DNA of 64,000 nucleotides from Alkalimonas cellulosilytica (GTDB lineage Bacteria; Pseudomonadota; Gammaproteobacteria; Enterobacterales; Alteromonadaceae): the NCBI RefSeq assembly GCF_036325985.1, contig NZ_JAUHLI010000006.1, forward strand, positions 1 to 64,000. The letters are read 5' to 3'. This document shows, piece by piece, positions 1 to 7,720 of the stretch (within the stretch, counting starts at the first letter, position 1; every line of letters starts with the position of its first letter). Under the pieces are notes generated by a model. That model was not told the DNA's origin. It did no database searches and saw only the letters and a list, made by a program, of their open reading frames with translations. The translations under genes and the position numbers were made by a program.

Positions 1-31
1 GCCTCAGGCAGCTTTAAGTCTGCTGCAGTAA
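1..31 (+). CDS. Flagellin, C-terminal end only (partial)
   Basis: The first 31 bases read, from base 2, as P-Q-A-A-L-S-L-L-Q followed by TAA. This matches the last residues of the two complete flagellins downstream (RPQAALTVLA and RPQAALSLLG). It is therefore the end of a further flagellin gene that begins before the window, making a tandem array of at least three. Only the tail is visible, so nothing can be said about the rest of the protein. Confidence 0.85.
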   Translation, partial: PQAALSLLQ

Positions 32-53
32 CAGCAAGTAATGGCTTGGTAAT

Positions 54-81
54 GGAGAGACTTCGCTTTTATGATCTCTCC
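54..81 (+). other. Inverted repeat between two flagellin genes
   Basis: GGAGAGA (54-60) and TCTCTCC (75-81) can form a 7-bp stem with a 14-base loop. No T-run follows, so it is not a standard terminator. It could stabilise the upstream flagellin mRNA or limit read-through. I found no convincing sigma-28 or sigma-54 site between bases 32 and 148. Confidence 0.35.
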
Positions 82-148
82 AGCAAGCCAATACATTTTG
101 ATACGCAAACGGATGCACTGACGATGGTTTTTATACAGGGGTCGAGCA

Positions 149-973
149 ATGGCTTTGGTGGTGAACTCCAATCAATCTTCGCTTAGTTCGCAGCGATTGT
201 TGAGCAATGCAACTTCAGGGTTAAATGCAACCTTTGAGAAGCTTAGTTCTGGCTATCGTATTAATCGGGCAGCCGATGATGCGGCAGGGCTGGTGATCAG
301 TGGCCGGTTAACGAATCAGGTGTCAGGTCTTAATCAGGCTGTACGCAATGCTACTGATGCAATTTCTTTGGTGCAGGTCACCGATGGAGCAATGGAAGAA
401 GCCACTCATTCACTTCACCGGATGAGGGTCTTAGCAATACAGGCAGATAATGGTGTGAATTCTGAAGCTGATTTAGAAGCCTTGCAGCAAGAGTTTGATC
501 AGTTACGCCAGGCTATCAACTCAATTGCACAAAAGTCCGAGTTTGCAGGGATCCGCTTGTTGGATGGAAGTGCAGGTACTTTGGAGTTTATGATTGGTGC
601 TAATGCCGGACAGAAGTTAAGTATTGAGCTTGGCGCCAGCTATCAAACCGATGCAGCTGGCCTAAACCTGGATGGCCTCAGTCTTGTGAATGACAGCACG
701 GAGGATGTGTTAAATGGAATTGATGCTGCATTAATGCAGCTTGACCAAGCGAGAACAGATTATGGCGCTATCCAGAATTCTCTCTTCTCTACGATAAAAA
801 ACTTAAGCAATATCAGTGAGAATGTGTCTGCATCCCGCAGCCGCATTAAAGATACTGATTATGCGAAAGAAACGACTGAGCTGACACGAGTTCAGATTAT
901 CCAGGAGAGCAGCACAGCTGTGCTAGCGCAGGCAAATCAGAGACCGCAGGCGGCATTGACTGTATTGGCTTAA
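149..973 (+). CDS. fliC: Flagellin
   Basis: Structural subunit of the flagellar filament, exported by the flagellar type III system. At 274 residues it is a short flagellin that keeps the conserved D0/D1 ends and almost no variable surface domain. The N-terminus has the hallmark SGYRINRAADDAAGL segment near residues 34-48. The C-terminus has SENVSASRSRI and ends QRPQAALTVLA. The ATG at 149 follows AGGGG at a suitable distance. It sits between the partial flagellin and the one at 1363, and a terminator lies about 140 bp downstream. The promoter is not obvious, so it may be read from upstream. Ser/Thr in the central part would be candidate glycosylation sites given the Maf/Pse genes nearby. Confidence 0.95.
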   Translation: MALVVNSNQSSLSSQRLLSNATSGLNATFEKLSSGYRINRAADDAAGLVISGRLTNQVSGLNQAVRNATDAISLVQVTDGAMEEATHSLHRMRVLAIQADNGVNSEADLEALQQEFDQLRQAINSIAQKSEFAGIRLLDGSAGTLEFMIGANAGQKLSIELGASYQTDAAGLNLDGLSLVNDSTEDVLNGIDAALMQLDQARTDYGAIQNSLFSTIKNLSNISENVSASRSRIKDTDYAKETTELTRVQIIQESSTAVLAQANQRPQAALTVLA

Positions 974-1111
974 GGTAGCAGCAGGTGGTTTGGCAGAGAG
1001 ATAAATTACAAAAAGCACCATTGATTGCAGTCAGGCCGTGCTTACTAATCAAGTCCTTGGCAAGGTATTTTTAGCTTTTTGGAGTGACTCGAACCTTGCT
1101 CTCTTTTATTA

Positions 1112-1140
1112 GCCACCTTGCGGGGTGGTTTTTCTTTTTT
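1112..1140 (+). terminator. Rho-independent terminator after flagellin
   Basis: CCACC (1113-1117) pairs with GGTGG (1124-1128) around a six-base loop and is followed directly by a T-rich run (1129-1140). It ends the transcript of the flagellin at 149. The 389-bp gap from 974 to 1362 holds only this terminator and the sigma-28 promoter; no gene is supported there. Confidence 0.75.
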
Positions 1141-1203
1141 CAGTACTAAAGCCAGGTATTTTAAGGCTCGGAACCCCGCCGCTAAAAAAAATAATTTTTT
1201 TTC

Positions 1204-1230
1204 TAAAGTTCTTATCACTGTTGCCGATAA
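1204..1230 (+). promoter_or_regulatory. Sigma-28 (FliA) promoter of flagellin
   Basis: TAAAGTTC (1204-1211), an 11-base spacer, then GCCGATAA (1223-1230). This matches the FliA consensus TAAAGTTT-N11-GCCGATAA at all but one position. It lies about 130 bp before the flagellin ATG at 1363, giving a leader of roughly 125 bases. It makes that flagellin a late (class IV) gene. Confidence 0.9.
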
Positions 1231-1362
1231 CTAGGTTAAGCCAAGTTGCAGCTTGGCTCAATTCACGGAGCGTAGGTAGTCTATTACCGAAACCGTTTAG
1301 TAAAACAAATAGTTGAAGGCGATCAGGTTTTGCAGAACCTTGCCTGAACTAAGGAGTGACTC

Positions 1363-2187
1363 ATGGCTTTATACGTAAACACCAATACTTCATCGCTGAA
1401 TGCTCAGCGTCAGTTGTTTAATTCAGGCAATAACCTGGACGTTGCATTTAAGCGTCTGTCTTCAGGCTTTCGGATTAACAGCGCTGCAGATGATGCGGCC
1501 GGCTTGCAGATTTCGAATCGCCTGACCAGCCAAATCAATGGTCTGGACCAGGCAGCTCGTAACGCTAATGATGGTATTTCGGTAGCGCAAGTGGCAGAAG
1601 GTGCGATGGATGAAATTACCAACGCACTGCAGCGGATCCGTACCTTGGCCATTCAATCCCAGAACGGTATCAACAGTTCTGCCGACCGTAATGCGCTGCA
1701 AAAAGAAGTGACCGCATTGCTAACAGAAATCAGCCGTATTGCTGAGGTAACGCAGTTTGGTACCCAAAACTTGCTGGATGGTACTTATTCTGCTTCTTTC
1801 CTGGTTGGTGCAAATGCCGGGCAAAATATCCGCATCACCTTATCAAGAACCGATGGCTATGGTGTTGATTCTTTAGGTCTGGATGGTTTGAGCGTATCTT
1901 CAACGGGAGGTGCTTCAGCAGCTCTGGCTATTCTTGACAGCGCAATCGGCATCATTGATGGTACCCGTGCTGATTTAGGTGCGATCCAAAACCGTTTCCA
2001 GGCGACCATTCGTAACTTAACGAATATCTCTGAAAACGTGTCTGGTGCGCGTAGCCGGATCCGGGATACCGATTTTGCCCGTGAAACTGCAGAGCTGACC
2101 CGAGCGCAGATCTTGCAGCAAACCAGTACTACTGTGTTGGCTCAGGCAAACCAGCGTCCGCAGGCAGCTTTGTCGTTATTAGGTTAA
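1363..2187 (+). CDS. fliC: Flagellin
   Basis: Filament subunit of 274 residues, a close relative of the flagellin at 149. It starts MALYVNTNTSSLNAQ, carries SGFRINSAADDAAGL near residues 34-48 and ends QRPQAALSLLG. The middle is short, so it too lacks a large exposed domain. AAGGAG precedes the ATG at 1363. An almost exact sigma-28 promoter lies upstream, which suggests this is the main filament protein. flaG, fliD and fliS follow in the same direction. It is a likely substrate of the Maf protein at 4900 and of pseudaminic acid made by the Pse genes; that is inference from context. Confidence 0.96.
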   Translation: MALYVNTNTSSLNAQRQLFNSGNNLDVAFKRLSSGFRINSAADDAAGLQISNRLTSQINGLDQAARNANDGISVAQVAEGAMDEITNALQRIRTLAIQSQNGINSSADRNALQKEVTALLTEISRIAEVTQFGTQNLLDGTYSASFLVGANAGQNIRITLSRTDGYGVDSLGLDGLSVSSTGGASAALAILDSAIGIIDGTRADLGAIQNRFQATIRNLTNISENVSGARSRIRDTDFARETAELTRAQILQQTSTTVLAQANQRPQAALSLLG

Positions 2188-2203
2188 ACTAATAACACGC
2201 GGT

Positions 2204-2230
2204 GGTGAAAACCGTACTTAAGTTTTCACC
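2204..2230 (+). other. Hairpin between flagellin and flaG
   Basis: GGTGAAAAC (2204-2212) and GTTTTCACC (2222-2230) form a perfect 9-bp stem with a 9-base loop. No T-run follows. It could protect the 3' end of the flagellin mRNA or lower read-through into flaG, which is needed at far lower levels. The right arm overlaps the sigma-28 -35 element of flaG. Confidence 0.6.
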
Positions 2231-2244
2231 CTGCGTGCCGATAA
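2218..2244 (+). promoter_or_regulatory. Sigma-28-like promoter of flaG
   Basis: TTAAGTTT (2218-2225), 11 bases, then GCCGATAA (2237-2244). The -35 matches seven of eight consensus bases and the -10 is perfect. The start codon of flaG is at 2255, only about 10 bases beyond the -10. RNA begun here would be almost leaderless and would lose the AAGGAG ribosome site at 2243-2248. Confidence 0.7.
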
Positions 2245-2254
2245 GGAGTCTGAT

Positions 2255-2653
2255 ATGAGCAGTATGATCTTAAACAGCTCATCGGTAACCAGCTCCATAC
2301 TGCCAGTTGAAGGTGCAGAGGTTCGCTCTAAAGCTGAGAATGAATCAAAGCAAAACGAGCGTCTGGCTCCGCTTGAGCCGGTCAAGGCCACCAAGCCGGA
2401 GTCAGTCTCGCGCAAGGAACTTGACGAAGCAGTTGAAGTGATGAACAACGCTGTTGCCATTCAAGAGCGCTCATTAAGCTTTTCGATTGATGATGCGTCT
2501 GGTCGCGAAGTTATCAAAGTGGTTGATTTCAAGACCTCAGAGCTTATTCGGCAAATTCCGTCGGAAGAGCTGTTAAAAGTGGCACAAGATGTGAAGAGGT
2601 TACAGCAAGAAATGGGACGTTCCATTGGTTTACTGGTGGATAGCAAAGTCTAG
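2255..2653 (+). CDS. flaG: Flagellar protein FlaG
   Basis: FlaG family protein of 132 residues. The family affects filament length and is normally found between flagellin and fliD, as here. The N-terminal half is polar and probably disordered. The conserved C-terminal part (about 60-130) includes LSFSIDDASGREVIKVVDF and RQIPSEELLKVAQDVKRL, typical of the family. The ATG at 2255 follows AAGGAG. fliD begins 9 bp after the stop, so flaG, fliD, fliS and the next gene probably share a transcript. The exact molecular role of FlaG is not settled. Confidence 0.92.
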   Translation: MSSMILNSSSVTSSILPVEGAEVRSKAENESKQNERLAPLEPVKATKPESVSRKELDEAVEVMNNAVAIQERSLSFSIDDASGREVIKVVDFKTSELIRQIPSEELLKVAQDVKRLQQEMGRSIGLLVDSKV

Positions 2654-2662
2654 AGGTGATTT

Positions 2663-4132
2663 ATGTCGCAAATTAATTTTTTAGGTTCAGCGTCAGGTTT
2701 GCCGTTGGAGGAACTGGTAAGTACTCTGGTAAAGGTGGAGCGTGATAGCAAGCTGGGCCGTATTAATAAGACAAAATCAACTCTCGAAGCCTCGTTGTCA
2801 GGAGTGGGCCGGCTGAAGTCGGCTCTCTCTTCATTCCAGACCGCTGTAAAAGCCTTAGGTGGCAATAACCTCAATGCCAGAGTTGCAACTATTACTCAGC
2901 CTACCGAAAACAAAACCTATCTGGAGGCTAGCGCCAGTAACAATGCAGTGCCTGGTAGTTTTGATGTGAAAGTAAATCAACTGGCTGCTGGTAGTCGCTT
3001 TGAAAGTGCTGATGGCGCTTTCGCTTCTGCCAGTGATGTAGTAAGTACCAGCGATGGTATTCTGACGTTTACGGCCGATGGTAAAAGCTTCGATGTGGAA
3101 GTCACCGCAGGCATGACGTTGAATCAGCTACGCCAAAAAATAAATGCCTCCAGCGATAACTTTGGGGTCAATGTGAACCTTATCAATGCTGGCGGTGCGG
3201 TTGGCACCAAGCTGGTGGTGAGCTCAAACGTGACTGGTGAAGGCAACGATTTACAGGTTACCAATAACAATGCAGAGCTGGATGCCATCTCGACAGTTCC
3301 GACCGGTGGCAGCCCAGGCTTAACCGCCGTCCAGATTGCGCAGGATGCTGAGATCGAAATTGATGGTATTAAAGCAACCAGTAGCAGCAATGTTTTTAGC
3401 AATGTGATTCAGGATGTCACTTTAACTGCGCGTGCGGTGACTCCCGACAACAACAATGCAGCCTTAAGCATCAGTACTGACAAAGATGCCGCAGAAGAAA
3501 AAATAAATGCTTTCATTACCAGCTACAACGAGCTGGTTGATCAAATCAATGCCTTAACAAAGCACAGAACTCTGGGAGCGGACGGTAAAACGGTGACTGC
3601 TCAGGGAGGTCCTTTATCCGGTGATCCTTTGCCGCGAACTATGATGGCCCAGTTGCGCGGTATACTTGGATCTGCCTTTGAAGGTGCGGATGATAGCCTT
3701 TCCACCTTGTACAGTATGGGTATCACATTTAACAGTGATGGCAAACTTGAAATTTCTTCATCAACCGAGTTTGGCGGAGATTCCGGGCGAGTGCGTTTTA
3801 ATCGTGCCCTTGATGAGAATTACGATGCGATTGCTTCCTTATTTGGAGGAGACAATGGCCTGAGTGAGAGTCTGGACAAATTCATTACTCAGTTTTCCCA
3901 AGCTGGCGGAATAATTGCAAGCAAAGAAAACTCTTTGCGGCTACAAATTGATAAAAATGCGAAAGATCTTGAAGCTGCAAATCGGTATATGCAAAGTTAC
4001 GAGCAAACCTTGCGAAGCCGTTATACTGCACTGGATGGCTTATTAGGATCCATGCAGAATATGGCTTCGACTGTGACGGCTCAGTTGGCTAATTTACCTG
4101 GGTTTAAAACTCAGACACGAAACCAGAATTAG
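2663..4132 (+). CDS. fliD: Flagellar filament cap protein FliD (HAP2)
   Basis: FliD forms the cap at the filament tip and promotes flagellin assembly; in pathogens it can also bind mucin. The 489-residue product has the FliD N-terminal domain (FLGSASGLPLEELVSTLVKVERD near residues 5-28), a variable middle with flagellin-hook-type repeats, and the FliD C-terminal domain (about 240-475). The last part is a predicted coiled coil that ends TVTAQLANLPGF. Length is normal for the family. AGAGGTGA before the ATG at 2663 is a good ribosome site. fliS, its usual neighbour, begins 11 bp downstream. Confidence 0.96.
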   Translation: MSQINFLGSASGLPLEELVSTLVKVERDSKLGRINKTKSTLEASLSGVGRLKSALSSFQTAVKALGGNNLNARVATITQPTENKTYLEASASNNAVPGSFDVKVNQLAAGSRFESADGAFASASDVVSTSDGILTFTADGKSFDVEVTAGMTLNQLRQKINASSDNFGVNVNLINAGGAVGTKLVVSSNVTGEGNDLQVTNNNAELDAISTVPTGGSPGLTAVQIAQDAEIEIDGIKATSSSNVFSNVIQDVTLTARAVTPDNNNAALSISTDKDAAEEKINAFITSYNELVDQINALTKHRTLGADGKTVTAQGGPLSGDPLPRTMMAQLRGILGSAFEGADDSLSTLYSMGITFNSDGKLEISSSTEFGGDSGRVRFNRALDENYDAIASLFGGDNGLSESLDKFITQFSQAGGIIASKENSLRLQIDKNAKDLEAANRYMQSYEQTLRSRYTALDGLLGSMQNMASTVTAQLANLPGFKTQTRNQN

Positions 4133-4143
4133 AGGAGTCCGTT

Positions 4144-4575
4144 ATGAGTTACGGTATTAAGGCTTACAAATCAGTTGGTATCAAAGATGACTTGGCGGTT
4201 GCCGATCCGCATCGGGTCATTCAATTATTAATGCAAGGTGCATTGGAAAACATGGCAAAAGCCAAAGGTTGCATTGAGCGGCAGGATTATGCTGGTAAAT
4301 CAGCTACGTTATCAAAAGCCATCAGCATTATTTCTGCGTTGCAAGGTTCGCTTGATATGAGCGCCGGTGACATTTCAGATAACTTGTATGCGTTGTACGA
4401 CTTTATGTTAAATCATTTGATCCTGGCCAGCCGCGAGAAAAGCAGCGAAAAAGTGGATGAGGTGGTTGAGTTGTTATTAACGATAAAAGGGGCCTGGGAT
4501 CAAATTCCTGTCGCAGATAGAGAAAAAGGCTATGAGTTGCAGGCCCAGAGGCAACAAATTGCCGTTGGTAGTTAA
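4144..4575 (+). CDS. fliS: Flagellar export chaperone FliS
   Basis: FliS binds the C-terminal D0 region of flagellin in the cytoplasm and keeps it from assembling before export. At 143 residues it is of normal length. The N-terminus (Y-K-S-V-G) and the four-helix body with DPHRVIQLLMQGALENMAKA near residues 22-41 are characteristic. The ATG at 4144 follows AGAGGAGT. It lies 11 bp after fliD and 3 bp before the next small gene, which points to one operon. Confidence 0.95.
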   Translation: MSYGIKAYKSVGIKDDLAVADPHRVIQLLMQGALENMAKAKGCIERQDYAGKSATLSKAISIISALQGSLDMSAGDISDNLYALYDFMLNHLILASREKSSEKVDEVVELLLTIKGAWDQIPVADREKGYELQAQRQQIAVGS

Positions 4576-4578
4576 AAC

Positions 4579-4881
4579 ATGTCATCTCTTGAAGCCAGGA
4601 AAGCACAGGCGCAAAGTTTTCAGGCTCAGATAAAGGCTTTGCTGCAGGAAGAAAAGGAAGCCGAGCCTCAACTGCAAAAGCTCCTTGCCGACTGGCATGC
4701 ATTGCTAGGGCAACCAGCGGTTGAGCCGCTGGATGACTACTCTCAGTATTTACAGCAAAACCTTGACTATCTCCGCGAGATGATGACAATCATCAATCAG
4801 CAACGTTCGACCATTGGTGCGGAGTTACTCTCCATTCAAAAGGGTAAGAAAGCGAAGCAAAGTTATGGCCATAACTCCTAA
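4579..4881 (+). CDS. Small FliT-like protein, putative flagellar chaperone
   Basis: A 100-residue, strongly helical and charged protein beginning MSSLEARKAQ. It starts 3 bp after the fliS stop, the position usually held by fliT, the chaperone of FliD. I see no clear FliT sequence signature; the call rests on size, helical content and position. Heptad-like Gln/Leu/Glu patterns (residues 10-45 and 55-85) suggest two antiparallel helices. The next gene, the glycosyltransferase at 4900, starts 18 bp downstream. Confidence that it is a gene is high; its function is inferred. Confidence 0.75.
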   Translation: MSSLEARKAQAQSFQAQIKALLQEEKEAEPQLQKLLADWHALLGQPAVEPLDDYSQYLQQNLDYLREMMTIINQQRSTIGAELLSIQKGKKAKQSYGHNS

Positions 4882-4899
4882 ATAATACTCAGGAACCTT

Positions 4900-7698
4900 A
4901 TGCTAAAGTATATAAACCATCAGGTTTGTGTGGATGAAGATAAACAAAAAGCAATTGAAAAAAGTGTATCGGTAGAAATCCAGCAACGATACAAGCAAAA
5001 TATTTCAGCATTTAACCACTATATACCGACTATCCCGCAACTCATTGCATCTCATACATCCCAGCGCTTCTCCATTTTTGGCACCCTTGCAGAGCAAATC
5101 AATATGGTTGACTTTAGCACGGGAAGAACCTGGTATGGCACAACCCCAAAGCAGGAAATGCGCGACGAGGTGCGGTCCTTTTTAGCCGCAGCGCCTTATT
5201 TAGATTTTCATTCCAATGCTTTGAACGATCACTGGCCGACTGAGCCGCTCCAGCACCAGGCTGAAGCCATTGTTATGTTTGGTCTGGGGCTTGGGTATCA
5301 GTTGGAATACCTGCTTGAACAGCTTGAGCTGAAATATCTGGTTGTTTATGAACCTTCATTGGATGTGGTGCAATGCTCATTGCAGGCGGTTGATTGGCTA
5401 CGTATTTTGCAGGTTGCGGAGAAGAGCGGGACTCAGCTTTTTTTGCAATTTGATAATGATGGTAGCACTTTACCGGAAGATCTGGCCGAGCTGATCCCCC
5501 TTTTGAGTGGTGATAAAGTCTATATTTACCGGCACTATTTTCATCCGGTAATGGACGAAGTGATGCATTTTGCATTTGGCCACAGCGCTCAGCCTGATCA
5601 TTTGACCAATAAGTATCAGGTATTTTTGCCCGATACTGCTTTGTTCAATAACCTGCCTGAGCATAACCATAGCAACCTGGGAAATTTTGCCTCATCTGAT
5701 TACACCAATCCATCCTTATTGGAAAAAAACCTGGCAGCATTGGAGGAGTATTATCCTCATGTATTTAAAGAAATATCCAGTTATAAGGCCATCAATTGGC
5801 GTTTGGTAAAAGATGATCGCGATCAAACGAACTTGCTGCATTGCCGGCGTAATGCCCTGTTTTATGATGATGCAAAGCAAGAATCTGAATTTCTGGTTGA
5901 TGCATTTGAGAAAAACCCATTCAGGGATGATGTTATTCTGGGGCAGAAGGTTACCAAAAAACTAAGTCACTACATTCACTTTACTGCGGTTGAAAAAGCA
6001 CAGCCTGTTATTCGGAATATTATGACTGGCTCCAGCGCTTTGCCTGATGACATTGAATCCATGATTATTTTTGGCATCGGTCTTGGGCTGCATATAGAGC
6101 AATTATGTGATTCGCATAGCATTACAAATTTGTATGTTTGTGAGCCGAATCTCGACTTTTTCCTTGCAAGTCTTCATGTGATTGATTGGTCTGACATCAT
6201 TCAAAAAGCGGATATATCCAATCGGCGTATTTACTTTAATCTTGGTGGTGATGGTTCAAATTATTTTTACGATTTGATGGCTCAGTTCTATCAGGTCGGT
6301 GCTTATTCTATCGCTAATACGTATTTATTGAGTTCTTACTTTGATCCGGATATGCAAAAATCCATTTCTAACTTACGCTCAGAACTACGTGTTGTGCTGG
6401 CATTGGGGGAGTACTATGATCATGCCAGGTATGGTATTTCGCACACTTATAACAGCTTAAAGCAGCACCATAAGTTTTTGAAGTTCCATGCCGACGACTA
6501 CTCGCGCGCATCACTTTTAACCAAGCCGGTGTTTATTATTGGTAATGGACCCAGTCTTGATGATGCCATTGAGTACATCCAGCTCTACCGGCAGCAGGTG
6601 ATATTGATAAGTTGTGGTACGGCCTTAAAATCATTGCATTCCCGAGGGATAAAGCCTGATTTTCATGCGGAGATTGAGCAAAACAAGTCAACCTTCTATT
6701 GGATAAGCCAGGTTAATGATCCAGAGTATTTAAAATCAATCAGGCTTATCAGTGTCAACGGCATTCACCCTGATACGGCAGCTTTGTTTAAAGATGTCTT
6801 GCTGTGCTTTAAATCAGGAGAGTCGTCAACCTTATTATTTCAATCAACGATTGAGAAGGGGGGCTATAAAATTATGCCCCTGAGCTATGCATACCCAACG
6901 GTGAGCAACCTGGTGGTGAACTTTGTCTTACAAGCTGGTTTCAGGTATTTGTACTTGTTTGGTGTTGACCTGGGCTATGCTGATTTAAATTATCATCACT
7001 CAAAGTTATCTTCTTACTATAAATCGGATGGAACCGAGCTGTATAACTACAAAGAGACGCATGGTGGAGGTATGCCGGTAAAAGGTAACTTCTTACCCTA
7101 TGTGTTCACTAAGCCAGAGTTTGATGTATCCCGAAAATTAATCGAACAGGCGATTGCAAAAACAAGCAATAAAATTGAGGTGTATAACTGCAGTAATGGG
7201 GTAGCAATTGATGGTGCTGTTCCTTTACGCTATGAATCCATTTTGCTTGGCACTGATTTTGTTCGTGATACGGAGATTGAGGATTTTATTGCAAACGCCT
7301 TTTTTGCTGATTTAAGCCCTTTTGCAGATAGCGTTTTTTCATCGATTGATACTTTAAGCCTTTCAGAAAGTGTTTTCGAGTGGCTGGCTTTTTTTGAGCA
7401 GCCAATAGAGTCACTGGAAGACGCCCGGCGCTTTGTTGAGGAGCAGTGGCGCTTTTTACGCAGTAAAATTCCGGATAGGAAAAACCTGATATTTTACTTG
7501 TTCTATGGCAGCGCCAATTACTTTAGTGGTGTGCTCACCAAAATCTTAGCGTCAGCTTCCTCCGACGAAGCAGAGTGTTTGCAGGCATTCAAAACCATTT
7601 GTACGATTTGGCAGGAGAGTATCTTGCAGGGACACGACAGCTTTCTTGAACAACCACTGAAGTTTGATGATGTCGATGTATCACATTACTTCCAATAA
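4900..7698 (+). CDS. Maf-type flagellin glycosyltransferase (DUF115), duplicated N-terminal module
   Basis: Motility accessory factor (Maf) family proteins transfer pseudaminic or legionaminic acid to Ser/Thr of flagellin before export. At 932 residues this one is larger than most. The DUF115/MAF core lies at about 540-780, with IIGNGPSLDDAIEYI near 545 and a later FGVDLGYADLNYHHS segment near 690. The N-terminal half holds two related units: IVMFGLGLGYQLEYLLEQ with YEPSLDVVQCSL (from about 123), and IIFGIGLGLHIEQL with CEPNLDFFLASL (from about 387). Each is followed by an (N/G)DGS segment. AGGAA precedes the ATG. Position after fliS and before the Pse genes fits the role. The acceptor and sugar are inferred. 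Confidence 0.9.
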   Translation: MLKYINHQVCVDEDKQKAIEKSVSVEIQQRYKQNISAFNHYIPTIPQLIASHTSQRFSIFGTLAEQINMVDFSTGRTWYGTTPKQEMRDEVRSFLAAAPYLDFHSNALNDHWPTEPLQHQAEAIVMFGLGLGYQLEYLLEQLELKYLVVYEPSLDVVQCSLQAVDWLRILQVAEKSGTQLFLQFDNDGSTLPEDLAELIPLLSGDKVYIYRHYFHPVMDEVMHFAFGHSAQPDHLTNKYQVFLPDTALFNNLPEHNHSNLGNFASSDYTNPSLLEKNLAALEEYYPHVFKEISSYKAINWRLVKDDRDQTNLLHCRRNALFYDDAKQESEFLVDAFEKNPFRDDVILGQKVTKKLSHYIHFTAVEKAQPVIRNIMTGSSALPDDIESMIIFGIGLGLHIEQLCDSHSITNLYVCEPNLDFFLASLHVIDWSDIIQKADISNRRIYFNLGGDGSNYFYDLMAQFYQVGAYSIANTYLLSSYFDPDMQKSISNLRSELRVVLALGEYYDHARYGISHTYNSLKQHHKFLKFHADDYSRASLLTKPVFIIGNGPSLDDAIEYIQLYRQQVILISCGTALKSLHSRGIKPDFHAEIEQNKSTFYWISQVNDPEYLKSIRLISVNGIHPDTAALFKDVLLCFKSGESSTLLFQSTIEKGGYKIMPLSYAYPTVSNLVVNFVLQAGFRYLYLFGVDLGYADLNYHHSKLSSYYKSDGTELYNYKETHGGGMPVKGNFLPYVFTKPEFDVSRKLIEQAIAKTSNKIEVYNCSNGVAIDGAVPLRYESILLGTDFVRDTEIEDFIANAFFADLSPFADSVFSSIDTLSLSESVFEWLAFFEQPIESLEDARRFVEEQWRFLRSKIPDRKNLIFYLFYGSANYFSGVLTKILASASSDEAECLQAFKTICTIWQESILQGHDSFLEQPLKFDDVDVSHYFQ

Positions 7699-7720
7699 CC
7701 CTTCACACAGGTAGTAGAGT

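Noticed and set aside
32..148. GCCAATAC at 87-94 as a sigma-28 -10 for the flagellin at 149
   Set aside because: Only six of eight bases match and there is no -35 element at the right distance.
1125..1316. 63-codon open frame between flagellins
   Set aside because: It covers the terminator T-run and the sigma-28 promoter, has no ribosome site and a low-complexity product.
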